Positions 5,680 to 14,687 of a stretch of 42,814 bases of DNA are shown here, piece after piece. The stretch covers positions 1 through 42,814 of the forward strand of contig JAOARW010000032.1 in assembly GCA_025210475.1 (NCBI GenBank). Direction: 5' to 3'. The notes beneath the pieces are model-generated. The model did not search any database and had not been told where the DNA came from. It was given only the letters and a program-made list of their open reading frames with translations. How positions within the stretch are numbered: position 1 is the first letter of the stretch; the number at the start of each line of letters is the position of its first letter. The translations under genes were made by a program, and so were the position numbers. Source of the stretch: Carboxylicivirga sp. (lineage in GTDB: Bacteria > Bacteroidota > Bacteroidia > Bacteroidales > Marinilabiliaceae).

Positions 5680-6321
5680 TTATCGCATATCAATAACATC
5701 AACATCCGGATTGGCGGCCTTGTCAAAAACAAATGTATTATCATTAATGCTTTTGTCGGTTATCATGTTTTTAACGATAACGGTATAATTATTTCCATCT
5801 TTACCTACCTGACGGATGGAGTAAATCTGAAGATTATCCTTCAATACCAGCAGCTTGATTCGTGAATAGGGCTTATCGCGGTTTTCCGGATATAAATCAA
5901 TTTCGTGACAGGCTTTTCCATCGATTGTGCCTTCTGCAACATAGTTGTAGGTATAGCCTTCTTCATAAATGGTGAATATGGTAGCCGGATTCAATGTTTC
6001 CTCATCATCCAAATCTGGAATGGTAATGTTAACCTCTTCGGCATCAATCATGTGGGTGTAAAGTACTTCGCCATCAAAGTAAGTATCCACATCCATTAGG
6101 TTTACTTTGTATTTATTATCTTTCAGAATAATATTACCATCATATACTTCCTTAATATCTTCCTGTAAGTTTTCAAGGGCGAAAGAAAAATCCGCAACAA
6201 TAGATGGATAAGCTTTCGTTTTGGCCGATACCTGGTCCAGTATCTCTTTTGCCTTTTTCTGCGTTTGTGCGAATGTTATCAGGCTAATAAAAGCCAGTGT
6301 GAGTGTTAATGTGTATTTCAT
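5680..6321 (-). CDS. lolA: Outer-membrane lipoprotein carrier protein LolA
   Basis: The product is 213 residues. It starts MKYTLTLTLAFISLITFAQT with a signal peptide cleaved after about residue 19, so it is periplasmic. The mature part has the LolA half-barrel pattern: QKKAKEILDQVSAKTKAYPS, then VADFSFALEN, then strands such as GNIILKDNKYKVNL and DTYFDGEVLYTHMIDAEEV, and a C-terminal IKNMITDKSINDNTFVF-like segment. LolA takes lipoproteins from the inner membrane to the outer membrane. The start at 6321 is preferred over an upstream ATG because it begins the signal peptide. It lies 70 bases downstream of ftsK on the same strand, an arrangement common in Bacteroidota and probably one transcript. 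A terminator follows. Confidence 0.88.
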   Translation of the reverse strand: MKYTLTLTLAFISLITFAQTQKKAKEILDQVSAKTKAYPSIVADFSFALENLQEDIKEVYDGNIILKDNKYKVNLMDVDTYFDGEVLYTHMIDAEEVNITIPDLDDEETLNPATIFTIYEEGYTYNYVAEGTIDGKACHEIDLYPENRDKPYSRIKLLVLKDNLQIYSIRQVGKDGNNYTVIVKNMITDKSINDNTFVFDKAANPDVDVIDMR

Positions 6322-6391
6322 CTGTACTTGTTTTTTCAAAATTGTGTTTAGATGCGTGTTCTTAATCAATAACTGTTCCAAAAAAGGTTGA

Positions 6392-8836
6392 TTAATTAAA
6401 TTGACTTAAATGTTTTTCCAGTTCCAATTCATCTGGAATCAGCACCTGACGGGCTTTACTGCCTTCAAACGGGCCAACTACTCCGGCTGCTTCCAACTGA
6501 TCAATAATACGTCCGGCGCGGTTATAGCCAATTGAAAAACGACGCTGAATCAGTGAGGTAGAACCACTTTGGTTAGCTACTACTACACGTGCAGCTTCTT
6601 CAAACATGGCATCGCGCTTGCTTAAATCGACTTCGCCGGCTGCCGGTTGATCCGAATTCTCGCCAACATATTCTGGCAATAGGAAAGCCGAAGTATAACC
6701 ACGTTGCGAACCAATATAGTCGTTGATGCGCTCCACCTCAGGCGTGTCCACAAAGGCACATTGCACACGCACCAGATCACTGCCTTGCGAGATTAACATA
6801 TCACCTCGTCCGATCAGTTGGTTGGCACCCGGCGAATCCAGAATGGTGCGGGAGTCAATCATCGATGCTACTTTAAAGGCAACACGGGTAGGGAAGTTGG
6901 CCTTAATAACACCGGTAATAATGTTGGTTGAAGGACGCTGCGTAGCAACAATCATATGGATACCAACGGCACGGGCCAACTGGGCAATACGGGCAATTGG
7001 CAGCTCCACTTCTTTACCGGCTGTCATAATCAGGTCGGCAAACTCATCAATTATCACCACGATATATGGTAAGAAGCGGTGGCCTTTTTCAGGATTAAGC
7101 TGACGCTTTACAAATTTGTGGTTGTACTCTTTAATATTACGGGCGTGAGCTGTTTTTAATAACTCGTAACGGTTGTCCATTTCGATGGCCAGTGAGTTAA
7201 GTGTATTAACTACTTTTTGTACATCGGTGATAATCGGATCTTCCTCATCAGGCATTTTTGCCAGGAAATGACGCTCGATTTTTGAGTAAATATTTAATTC
7301 TACCTTTTTGGGGTCAACCATCACAAATTTAAGCTGCGAAGGGTGCTTCTTATAGAGTAGGGATGATATAATCGCATTTAGGCCAACAGACTTACCCTGC
7401 CCGGTGGCACCGGCAACCAGCATGTGTGGAGCCTTGGCCAGGTCAATTACAAATGTTTCGTTCGAAATGGTTTTACCCAACGCAATTGGTAACTCATATT
7501 TCGTGTTTTGGAATTTTTTAGCATTGATAATGGTTCGCATGGCTACCACCTCAGGGTCGGAATTTGGAACTTCAATACCAATGGTACCGCGTCCAGGAAT
7601 AGGAGCAATAATACGAATACCCAAAGCTGCCAGCGATAAGGCAATGTCATCCTCCAGGTTTTTAATTTTCGAAATACGCACACCCGGAGCAGGAACAATT
7701 TCGTAGAGTGTTACGGTAGGTCCAACTGTGGCTTTAATATTTTTAATCTGAATTTTGTAATCTTCCAGAGTTTTAACGATGCGGTTTTTGTTCGACTCCA
7801 GTTCTTCCATCGATACCTCCGCATTGTCGGCACTGTGGTCATCCAGCAACTCAACACTCGGAAGTTGATAAGACGATAAATCAAGTGTTGGATCATAATC
7901 GCCCAATGGCTCATTCTCGTAATCTTCTTCAACTTCTTCTTCCTGGCTTTTTTCTATGGTCAAATCCAGGTTGATTTCATCATCTTTGGCCGAAGGGTCA
8001 ACTGTTGGAGAAAATTCAAGTGTGGTGCCTGCCTCTGCTTCTTTAACAATTGGTTCTTCAGCTTCGGGTTCGGCAACCTTTTCTTCGATATCAATTTCCT
8101 TCTCAAATGTCATTTCTTCAACAGGAACAGGCTCTGGTACCGTTTCCTCTTCAGTATTTTTGTTTAGATCTTCAGTATGCGTTTCTGCTTTATTTTCAGC
8201 ACGGGCATCTTTCTCAGATTTATTTACCGGACGGCTAACCATGCGGTAGAATGATTCAAAGGTGACCGATAAATAAATAAGCAAACTAACAATTAATAAA
8301 ATTACAGTACCAACGCCACCAATAGCTGCACTAAGCCATTTACTCATAAAATAGCCATGGGTACCACCCAGTAACAAATACTGATCGTTGACCGAACTGT
8401 TAAAGATAAATCCCAGTGCCACCGACAACCAAACCGAAACAACAAAGCAATGGGCGAGGGTTTTTCGTAATGGCAAAATTCGTGCGCCCAACAAACGAAA
8501 ACCAACAACAAATAGTAACAACACAAGTGCAAAGGCGGCAATTCCGATGCCTTGATTAATAAACAAATCAGCTAATAAGGCGCCTCGATGGCCGGTCCAG
8601 TTTTGCACCACGATATCCGAACTTTTAAAAAGCTCCCAACGATTAATATCAAAAATGCTTTTGTCGGCAAATCCGGTAAACAGGAATGAGAAAAAGGCCA
8701 GTAAGAAATAAAAGGCAATACCAATGGTGATAATACCTGAGATAAAGCGAAATTTAAAGTCCTTAAAAGTCTCGCGAATATTGTTTAGTCGTTGTTTATT
8801 AGTCTTTTTCTGCGATTTGGTTTTCTTCTTTGCCAT
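6392..8836 (-). CDS. ftsK: DNA translocase FtsK/SpoIIIE family
   Basis: The product is 814 residues. It moves chromosome ends through the division septum and supports dimer resolution. A basic start (MAKKKTKSQKK) precedes four membrane segments within about residues 30-215, then a long acidic linker (about 225-365) rich in E, D and P. The motor domain has Walker A GATGQGKSV with K482 and Walker B VVIIDEFADL with D597. The C-terminal gamma winged helix (about 750-814; SGSTSLIQRRFSIGYNRAGR) would read chromosome-polarity sequences. Length is normal for the family. An earlier in-frame ATG at 8908 lacks support and would place a hydrophobic stretch before the basic start. A -7 box-like CAAAAATA (minus TATTTTTG) lies at 8872-8879. 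lolA follows. Confidence 0.95.
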   Translation of the reverse strand: MAKKKTKSQKKTNKQRLNNIRETFKDFKFRFISGIITIGIAFYFLLAFFSFLFTGFADKSIFDINRWELFKSSDIVVQNWTGHRGALLADLFINQGIGIAAFALVLLLFVVGFRLLGARILPLRKTLAHCFVVSVWLSVALGFIFNSSVNDQYLLLGGTHGYFMSKWLSAAIGGVGTVILLIVSLLIYLSVTFESFYRMVSRPVNKSEKDARAENKAETHTEDLNKNTEEETVPEPVPVEEMTFEKEIDIEEKVAEPEAEEPIVKEAEAGTTLEFSPTVDPSAKDDEINLDLTIEKSQEEEVEEDYENEPLGDYDPTLDLSSYQLPSVELLDDHSADNAEVSMEELESNKNRIVKTLEDYKIQIKNIKATVGPTVTLYEIVPAPGVRISKIKNLEDDIALSLAALGIRIIAPIPGRGTIGIEVPNSDPEVVAMRTIINAKKFQNTKYELPIALGKTISNETFVIDLAKAPHMLVAGATGQGKSVGLNAIISSLLYKKHPSQLKFVMVDPKKVELNIYSKIERHFLAKMPDEEDPIITDVQKVVNTLNSLAIEMDNRYELLKTAHARNIKEYNHKFVKRQLNPEKGHRFLPYIVVIIDEFADLIMTAGKEVELPIARIAQLARAVGIHMIVATQRPSTNIITGVIKANFPTRVAFKVASMIDSRTILDSPGANQLIGRGDMLISQGSDLVRVQCAFVDTPEVERINDYIGSQRGYTSAFLLPEYVGENSDQPAAGEVDLSKRDAMFEEAARVVVANQSGSTSLIQRRFSIGYNRAGRIIDQLEAAGVVGPFEGSKARQVLIPDELELEKHLSQFN

Positions 8837-9207
8837 ATTATCAATAGTTGTCAAGAGGTGTTGATTAATGACAAAAATAATAATTCCAAAACCAATCGAA
8901 TCACGCAATGAAAGGTTTTTCTAATTGGGCTTGGTAACCAGTCCGATACCAATGGCCATGTAATATCAAATGTATCGATTTAATTTTTAGCACTCAGTAT
9001 CCGATGCGCCATTGCGCAATAGCCAATAATCTAACAATTAAAAAGCCTTCGACTTGGCTCAGGTAACGACTTTTGGCCGATTGCTAATAGCTATCAGCTA
9101 GTGTCCATTAGCTTTTTGTTAGAAGGTTAGAAGAAAAGGAGTAAGCATGGCAATTAGCCAAGGCACTTGTCTATGCCTATACAGAAAGAAAGCATTTACG
9201 CAGGTAC
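8837..9207. other. Noncoding stretch upstream of ftsK
   Basis: These 371 bases contain no gene. They hold the ftsK promoter region (near 8872) and a 49-base dispersed repeat at 9075-9123. A segment near 9050 (CCTTCGACTTGGCTCAGG) resembles other Bacteroidota intergenic repeat words seen around 26345. Confidence 0.5.
9075..9123 (-). repeat. Dispersed 49-base repeat, copy 1
   Basis: The reverse complement of this stretch matches 32588-32636 at 43 of 49 positions by hand alignment, including CACTAGCTGATAGCTA and TCTAACAAAAAGCT. It contains an internal AGCTGATAGCT-type inverted word. Both copies are noncoding. Confidence 0.7.
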
Positions 9208-9888
9208 TTATTGCATCAGGGCGCTTACCAGCTCATCAATTTCGCCCCGTTTACTGGTGGTGTAGTTCGAAGGAACGATAAATTCCTCATCTTTAATCTT
9301 TTTTATATCAACCTTTTCGGCAATAAAGCGCAGGTTGATACCATTAAAGGGAATCTGAAATTCCATTAAAGCACCTGGAATATGGTCAAAAGGTGTATTT
9401 TCCTTCGGGCGATAAAAATCAATCTCTTCACTGTAATAAACAGTGATATTTGGCGTTTCAGGTGACTGAAAATTAACAACAGCTTTGCGGCAGTTAATAC
9501 CAGCTATTTCTTTGGTTTCGGTATCGATAAACTCAACCTTGTTTTTACCAAAATCATTGAATAAAAAGAGGTGTTCACCCAATTCGTGCTGGTGAAACAT
9601 GCGCTTGTCAAATACCCTGAAAAGTGTAACTGAACTGTCTTTTTCTGCCTTTGAGATATATTCCAGGTTGTACAGGCTTAAATCACCTTTAATAGATACT
9701 TTGTATTGTTTATCTTTAAAGGTGCTAATCATTTTGGAAGGTAAGAATGACGCAAAACCTTCTTCCATAATATCCTCAGGATATTCAATTTTATAGGTAA
9801 TAACTCCCTGATTCTTTTTGGCCGGTTCTTTTGTATGGCAGGCCAATAGAATAACTGCAAAGAATAAGAAAGTTAATAATTTGCTCAT
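9208..9888 (-). CDS. Lipoprotein, GLPGLI-like
   Basis: The product is 226 residues. The start at 9888 (MSKLLTFLFFAVILLACHTK) gives a lipoprotein signal with lipobox LLAC and lipidation at C17. The body is mostly beta strand: GVITYKIEYPED, FKDKQYKVSIKG, then TKEIAGINCRKAVV, ITVYYSEEIDF and a segment IPGALMEFQIPFNGINL. This order (cofactor-like strand, AGINCRKA, YYSEEI, PGALME) is similar to the Bacteroidota GLPGLI family, whose name motif corresponds to IPGALME here. Those proteins are envelope-located and of unknown biochemistry. The charged CHTKEP after the cysteine does not clearly match the surface-export signal. It stands alone, divergent from the carbamate kinase gene. Confidence 0.75.
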   Translation of the reverse strand: MSKLLTFLFFAVILLACHTKEPAKKNQGVITYKIEYPEDIMEEGFASFLPSKMISTFKDKQYKVSIKGDLSLYNLEYISKAEKDSSVTLFRVFDKRMFHQHELGEHLFLFNDFGKNKVEFIDTETKEIAGINCRKAVVNFQSPETPNITVYYSEEIDFYRPKENTPFDHIPGALMEFQIPFNGINLRFIAEKVDIKKIKDEEFIVPSNYTTSKRGEIDELVSALMQ

Positions 9889-10188
9889 GGTACTGTTGTT
9901 TGTAAAGGCACTAAATTCTCGGGTCAAAAGTAATAATTTAATAGGGAGCGCTACAATCATTAATAAGAGAAATAATAAGATTGGTCAAAAAGAAGTAATT
10001 GTTGATCATCAATGGCTTGATTAAATGCCTTGCTGCGCGCGGTGCTTACAAATCGTAAGGCGCTAAACATGCTTAATAACAGCTATTGCAGAATGTGTGA
10101 CATTAATCATGTATTAAATCACTAAAAGTTTGTTATATCGCAAACCGAAGACCTATTATTTATAAACCGAATTAAAATCTAAGAGACC
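9889..10188. other. Divergent intergenic region before carbamate kinase
   Basis: The region has 300 bases and no gene. It must hold promoters for both the lipoprotein and the arc genes. I see no strong TAnnTTTG box. The nearest feature is GTTTG at 10128-10132 followed 21 bases later by TATTATTT, which is weak. Confidence 0.4.
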
Positions 10189-11169
10189 ATGGGCAAATTA
10201 GCAGTTATTGCACTTGGAGGAAATGCTCTTTTACGCGACAACCAGGTGGGAACCATCGAAGAGCAAGAGCAAAATACTACAGATACATTGGAGAACATTG
10301 TATTTCTGCTTAAAGAAGGCTATAATATTGTAATTTCACACGGAAACGGCCCGCAGGTGGGTAACATTGTGATGCGCAACGATGCCGGTGAGCAGATGTA
10401 TAATATTCCGCAGATGCCATTGGACGTATGTGTGGCCGATTCACAAGGGGGGATTGGGTATATGATCGAGCGTTCGTTAAAAAATGTGATGCGCAAGCAC
10501 AACATCAAGCGAAATGTTTTAACCCTGATGACTACCGTTGAGGTGGATCCGAATGATGATGCCTTTAAAAATCCGACCAAACGTATTGGTAAGATCGTCA
10601 GCAAGGAAGAAGCTGATAAGCTGGCGGCCGATAAGGGCTGGACTTTTAAAGAAGAAAAGAAAACCACCAGTGGATTCCGTCGGGTAGTACCATCGCCACA
10701 GCCTAAAACAGTTGGAAACTGGGAAGTGATTGAAAAGAATGCACGCGAAGGAACCATCATTATTGCTGTTGGTGGAGGTGGAGTACCTGTGTATACCGAT
10801 GAGAAGGGGGATATTCGTCCTATCGAAGCCGTGATCGATAAAGATTTGGCCAATTCATTATTGGCTCGTCAAATTAATGCAGATCGCTTCTATATTTTAA
10901 CGGATGTACCATTTGTTTATACTAACTTTGGCCAGCCGGATCAAAAGGTGTTGGAATTCTTAAACGTGGAGGATACCAAAAAGTACATGAATGCCGGAAC
11001 GTTTGGTGAAGGTAGCATGGCACCAAAAATCAATGCGGCCCTGCAGTTTGTTGAAGGCGGTGGCGATATGAGTGTTATTACCGAGGCCACCAAATTGGAA
11101 GACAAAGCTTATGGTACAAAGATCACAGCCGAATACGACGAGGCCGATCTGAAAAAGTACGATAAGTAA
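10189..11169 (+). CDS. arcC: Carbamate kinase
   Basis: The product is 326 residues, a normal length. It transfers phosphate from carbamoyl phosphate to ADP, giving ATP, ammonia and carbon dioxide. The amino-acid-kinase fold is shown by VIALGGNALL at the N-terminus, SHGNGPQVGN near residue 50, the substrate loop DSQGGIGYMI, then AVGGGGVPVY and DKDLANSLLA, and the nucleotide-binding ILTDVPFVY. No signal peptide; cytosolic. The next gene, 126 bases downstream on the same strand, is ornithine carbamoyltransferase. The pair would convert citrulline and phosphate to ornithine and ATP, the last two steps of the arginine deiminase route. No arginine deiminase gene lies in the window. Confidence 0.93.
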   Translation: MGKLAVIALGGNALLRDNQVGTIEEQEQNTTDTLENIVFLLKEGYNIVISHGNGPQVGNIVMRNDAGEQMYNIPQMPLDVCVADSQGGIGYMIERSLKNVMRKHNIKRNVLTLMTTVEVDPNDDAFKNPTKRIGKIVSKEEADKLAADKGWTFKEEKKTTSGFRRVVPSPQPKTVGNWEVIEKNAREGTIIIAVGGGGVPVYTDEKGDIRPIEAVIDKDLANSLLARQINADRFYILTDVPFVYTNFGQPDQKVLEFLNVEDTKKYMNAGTFGEGSMAPKINAALQFVEGGGDMSVITEATKLEDKAYGTKITAEYDEADLKKYDK

Positions 11170-11295
11170 AACGAATTGAAGTTGGAAGACAGGAAAACGG
11201 TGTGAGCGAGTTATCGTGAGAAATAAGCACAATGCACCGCGCTTATGGTAGTAAAAAGAAAACCAAATAATAACAAATTAATAAATCAAAGAATT

Positions 11296-12297
11296 ATGGC
11301 ATTCAACCTTAAAAATCGGAACTTCCTAAAGTTGTTGGATTTCTCACAGGAAGAGATCAAGTTTTTATTGAAATTGTCGCAGGACTTAAAAGCTGCCAAG
11401 TATGCAGGTATTGAGCAGCCTCGTTTGACCGGTAAAAACATTGCTCTGATTTTTGAAAAGTCATCTACTCGTACCCGATGTGCTTTTGAAGTAGCAGCTC
11501 ACGATCAGGGCGCACACGTTACTTACCTGGGCCCTTCAGGATCGCAGATCGGACACAAAGAGTCGATGAAAGATACAGCACGTGTATTGGGTCGTATGTA
11601 CGATGGAATCGAGTACCGTGGTTACGGTCAGGCAATTGTTGAAGAATTGGCTGAGTACGCAGGAGTACCGGTATGGAATGGTTTAACTGATGAGTTCCAC
11701 CCAACACAAATTTTAGCTGACTTCTTAACAATGATGGAACACACCAGTGTACCTTTAAACCAGGTATCGTATGCGTATCTGGGTGATGCACGTAATAACA
11801 TGGCTAACTCATTGTTAGTAGGTGGTGCGATCATGGGTATGGATGTTCGCATTGTTGGCCCTGCTTCGTTGCAGCCAGATGCTGACCTGGTTAAGCAATG
11901 TCAGGAAATTGCTGAGAAATCAGGTGCTACCATCACCATTACCGATGATGTTAAAGAAGGTGTTGCAGGTTGTGACTTCCTTTATACCGATGTTTGGGTA
12001 TCAATGGGTGAAGCTGATGAAGTATGGAAAGAGCGTATTGAGCTGTTAAAGCCATTCCAAATCAACAAAGAAACAATGGAAGCGACAGGTAACCCGGCTT
12101 GTAAATTCTTACACTGTCTGCCTGCTTTCCACAACCGCGAAACTAAAGTTGGAGAAGAAATTTTCCAGAAGTTTGGTTTGGACGGAATGGAAGTAACCGA
12201 AGATGTATTTGAATCGCCGGCTTCGATTGTATTCGATCAGGCCGAGAACCGTATGCATACCATTAAAGCTGTAATGGTTGCTACTTTAGGCGCTTAA
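11296..12297 (+). CDS. arcB: Ornithine carbamoyltransferase, catabolic-type
   Basis: The product is 333 residues from [10 protein letters not shown]; an open frame begins at 11245 but this ATG matches the family start. Carbamoyl phosphate is bound by STRTR (residues 57-61) and by HPTQ in [12 protein letters not shown]. The ornithine loop is DVWVSMGE, and HCLP (273-276) carries the reactive cysteine. The block [20 protein letters not shown] is typical of the ArcB branch. The enzyme interconverts ornithine plus carbamoyl phosphate with citrulline. Position after carbamate kinase favours the catabolic direction, although an anabolic role cannot be excluded. It looks like a true ornithine enzyme, not the N-succinylornithine form known from Bacteroides fragilis, since it has the SMG loop. 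Confidence 0.92.
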   Translation: MAFNLKNRNFLKLLDFSQEEIKFLLKLSQDLKAAKYAGIEQPRLTGKNIALIFEKSSTRTRCAFEVAAHDQGAHVTYLGPSGSQIGHKESMKDTARVLGRMYDGIEYRGYGQAIVEELAEYAGVPVWNGLTDEFHPTQILADFLTMMEHTSVPLNQVSYAYLGDARNNMANSLLVGGAIMGMDVRIVGPASLQPDADLVKQCQEIAEKSGATITITDDVKEGVAGCDFLYTDVWVSMGEADEVWKERIELLKPFQINKETMEATGNPACKFLHCLPAFHNRETKVGEEIFQKFGLDGMEVTEDVFESPASIVFDQAENRMHTIKAVMVATLGA

Positions 12298-12322
12298 TTA
12301 GCAGTTATAATTATCAATATAA

Positions 12323-12351
12323 AGAGGTTGCCATTGGTAACCTCTTTTTTT
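12323..12351 (+). terminator. Terminator after the arc genes
   Basis: AGAGGTTGCC, a short loop and GGTAACCTCT form a stem followed by seven Ts, beginning 26 bases after the carbamoyltransferase stop codon. It is a standard intrinsic terminator. Confidence 0.85.
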
Positions 12352-12696
12352 GTACCTCTGATTTTCGCGATTTCCTGCACCTCCACTTTTAACAATACTA
12401 TTTGATAATTCATTCTATTTTCAACCTCAAATTGCACAAATTACTCAAATTTTGGTTCTGCCATGCGGAACATTTTGTGATAATTAGGCCCTTACAGGAC
12501 AAAACTAACCAATAAGTTGTTTAAATTGTGTTACTACTTGTCCTGCTTGCGGTTTTAGTCTCAATACTTGATACTCATGCCTCAATACTAATTTAACATC
12601 TCACCAGAAATATTACGAATTATTACTTAATCCTTACGAATCCAAACTTATAGGCTGCAACTTCAAATTTACCCATATAACATTGCAGTGCGATAA

Positions 12697-12704
12697 TACA
12701 TTTG
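12697..12704 (+). promoter_or_regulatory. Candidate -7 box for the OmpA-type gene
   Basis: TACATTTG fits the Bacteroidota TAnnTTTG consensus exactly and ends 22 bases before the ATG at 12727. No clear TTTG -33 element is seen upstream at the usual spacing, so this is only a candidate. Confidence 0.4.
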
Positions 12705-12726
12705 CTTTATTTAAAAACCTACAACT

Positions 12727-13992
12727 ATGAAGCAGATTATCCTATTAACCATTGCATTGACGCTGGCGGCAGGCATGAGCTATGCCCAGGTCAAAGACCC
12801 TAAAAAGGAAGTAGAGAAACAGGGCACCAAGCGTGTCAATTCACAAATTGAGTCAGGTGTTGACAAGAGTTTGGATAAACTCGAAGAAGGCATTGGCAGT
12901 TTGTTTGGCAAAAAGAAAAAGAAGAAAAGCGCCGAAACCACAAAAGCAGAAACAAGCAGCTCAGAGCAGGCTACGGCAGGTAGCAGTGAAACAAGGGATG
13001 AGGCTATGGCAGCCACACCCGACAAAGTTAATGTGAGTTGGAGCAAGTTTGATTTTGTACCGGGTGATAAGGTTATTTTCTCCGATGGGCCGGATATTAT
13101 GGAAGAGAATGGTGAATTTCCCAGCCGTTGGGATACTGATAGCGGACAATCAGAAATTGCCAGTGTCGACGGTGAAAATGTGATTCTGTTTATCGATGGC
13201 AATCCGAAAATTATGCCTTACCTGAAAAATGCCAATGAGGATTATTTACCCGATGTATTTACCATAGAGTTTGATTTGTACCGGGCAGCCGGCTCTAACC
13301 GTTTCTTCTGCCAGCTATACGACACCAAGAATCAACGCGCGAACAACAATGAAGAGATAACAATCGGTTATAACTATATTTCATGCGGTGATTTTAAGGC
13401 CGAATATCCGGGGATGGACTACACATGGCATGACAAAAGCCGATGGATGCACATATCAATAGCCTACACCAAGGGCAAATTGAAAATGTACATGGACGAT
13501 GTCCGACTTATTAACATCCCACGTTATGCCGCAAATCCAACCGGGTTTACACTCAATGCTTATTTTGCCAATCATGGCGAAGGACTTGGTTATTTTGTCA
13601 AGAATGTGCGCATAGCCAAAGGTGGTGTCAAATATTACGACCGGGTTATGCAAGATGGAAAGATCATTTGCAACGGAATTCGTTTTGATGTAAACAAAGC
13701 TACCCTAAAGCCCGAAAGCATGGGGCCCATCAATAAAATTTGTGAGCTGATGCAAAAAAAGCCTGAGATTAAATTCAGTGTTGAAGGCCATACCGACAGT
13801 GACGGAGATGACAACAAGAACCAGCAATTGTCGGAGCAGAGAGCACAGGCCGTAATGCAACAAATGGTAGCAATGGGTATCAGTGCCGATCGCCTTTCGA
13901 GCAAGGGCTTTGGCGAAAGTCAACCCATTGATAATAATGCTACACCAGAAGGAAAAGCCAACAACCGTCGTGTGGAATTTGTGGTGCAATAA
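12727..13992 (+). CDS. OmpA-domain envelope protein
   Basis: The product is 421 residues with a signal peptide (MKQIILLTIALTLAAGMSYA, cleaved near 20). A charged coiled segment with a run of lysines (GKKKKKKS, about 61-68) and an S/T/A-rich linker follow. Residues about 120-300 look like a jelly-roll (LamG-like) domain with FTIEFDLYRAAGSN and WMHISIAYTKGKLKMYMDDV. The C-terminal OmpA-like peptidoglycan-binding domain (about 310-421) has IRFDVNKATLKPES, VEGHTDSDGDD, LSEQRAQAV and KANNRRVEF. It probably anchors to the cell wall from the periplasm or outer membrane. The ligand of the middle domain is unknown. It starts a plus-strand run of envelope genes. Confidence 0.88.
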   Translation: MKQIILLTIALTLAAGMSYAQVKDPKKEVEKQGTKRVNSQIESGVDKSLDKLEEGIGSLFGKKKKKKSAETTKAETSSSEQATAGSSETRDEAMAATPDKVNVSWSKFDFVPGDKVIFSDGPDIMEENGEFPSRWDTDSGQSEIASVDGENVILFIDGNPKIMPYLKNANEDYLPDVFTIEFDLYRAAGSNRFFCQLYDTKNQRANNNEEITIGYNYISCGDFKAEYPGMDYTWHDKSRWMHISIAYTKGKLKMYMDDVRLINIPRYAANPTGFTLNAYFANHGEGLGYFVKNVRIAKGGVKYYDRVMQDGKIICNGIRFDVNKATLKPESMGPINKICELMQKKPEIKFSVEGHTDSDGDDNKNQQLSEQRAQAVMQQMVAMGISADRLSSKGFGESQPIDNNATPEGKANNRRVEFVVQ

Positions 13993-14144
13993 TAAGCTGA
14001 GCAAACTTTTTGCAAGCAAAGCTGATTCATTTTCATGTTAAATCAGTACGAATACCAATCCAATATCAACGTATTCAAATCTTCAGATTCAGGCATAAAT
14101 CAGGCAGCTATTTTTGAATCATTAAAATAATTAAAAATAACATA

Positions 14145-14606
14145 ATGAAAAGAATTGTATTCGCAACATGTTTCTTATTAACCATGAGTCTGGCTTTTAT
14201 GTCATGTGGTAAGGATGATGATCCGGTTAATCCCAAAGGGGGCAAATATAAATTAGAGATGGATGGTCAAACTATTGCTGAGGGGCATTCAAACGAGGTT
14301 GGTTTTGTGCAGGGCAATGGTTGGTTGGCTTCCATGGGTAATGGTGAAGATATATCCATTTTACTGTCGTCGGTACCCGTTAAAAATGGACAGACAATAA
14401 ATATTGATGGCAGTGATATAACCGTATCGATAATGGGTAAGCTGGCTAAGGGCAATTACCTTTCGGTTGGAGGTACTATTACCCGTGTTTCTTCAACAAA
14501 ATTTTCATTTGAGGCCAGATGCAAAGACTTGCTGGATTGGGTTGATGGCCCCATTTACGTCTTTACCGGTTCCATCGAATCTGAAGCTTTTAAAATCGTT
14601 AAGTAA
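14145..14606 (+). CDS. Small surface-type lipoprotein
   Basis: The product is 153 residues. It has a lipoprotein signal with lipobox FMSC and C21, followed by GKDDDPVNP. The K plus two or more acidic residues just after the cysteine matches the Bacteroidota lipoprotein export signal described in Capnocytophaga and suggests surface display. The rest is beta-rich (YKLEMDGQTIAEGHS, INIDGSDITVSIMG, FSFEARCKDLLDW) and ends in TGSIESEAFKIV. No named domain was recognised. It is 152 bases after the OmpA-type gene and 81 bases before the collagen-like lipoprotein, all on one strand, though probably not one tight operon. Confidence 0.8.
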   Translation: MKRIVFATCFLLTMSLAFMSCGKDDDPVNPKGGKYKLEMDGQTIAEGHSNEVGFVQGNGWLASMGNGEDISILLSSVPVKNGQTINIDGSDITVSIMGKLAKGNYLSVGGTITRVSSTKFSFEARCKDLLDWVDGPIYVFTGSIESEAFKIVK

Positions 14607-14687
14607 TCCAATATATTAAATCAATCATAGGCCGTTGGAAAGATATTTACAAACCTCACAATCTGGCGGTCTTAAAAATTAGTAAAT

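Larger units (their letters stand above)
12298..12726. other. Intergenic region between arc genes and OmpA-type gene
   Basis: Apart from the terminator at 12323-12351 and the -7-like box TACATTTG at 12697-12704, these 429 bases look unstructured and AT-rich. I see no coding region. Confidence 0.5.

Noticed and set aside
10320..10853. A 177-codon minus-strand frame inside carbamate kinase
   Set aside because: It is an antisense shadow of a well-conserved enzyme gene.
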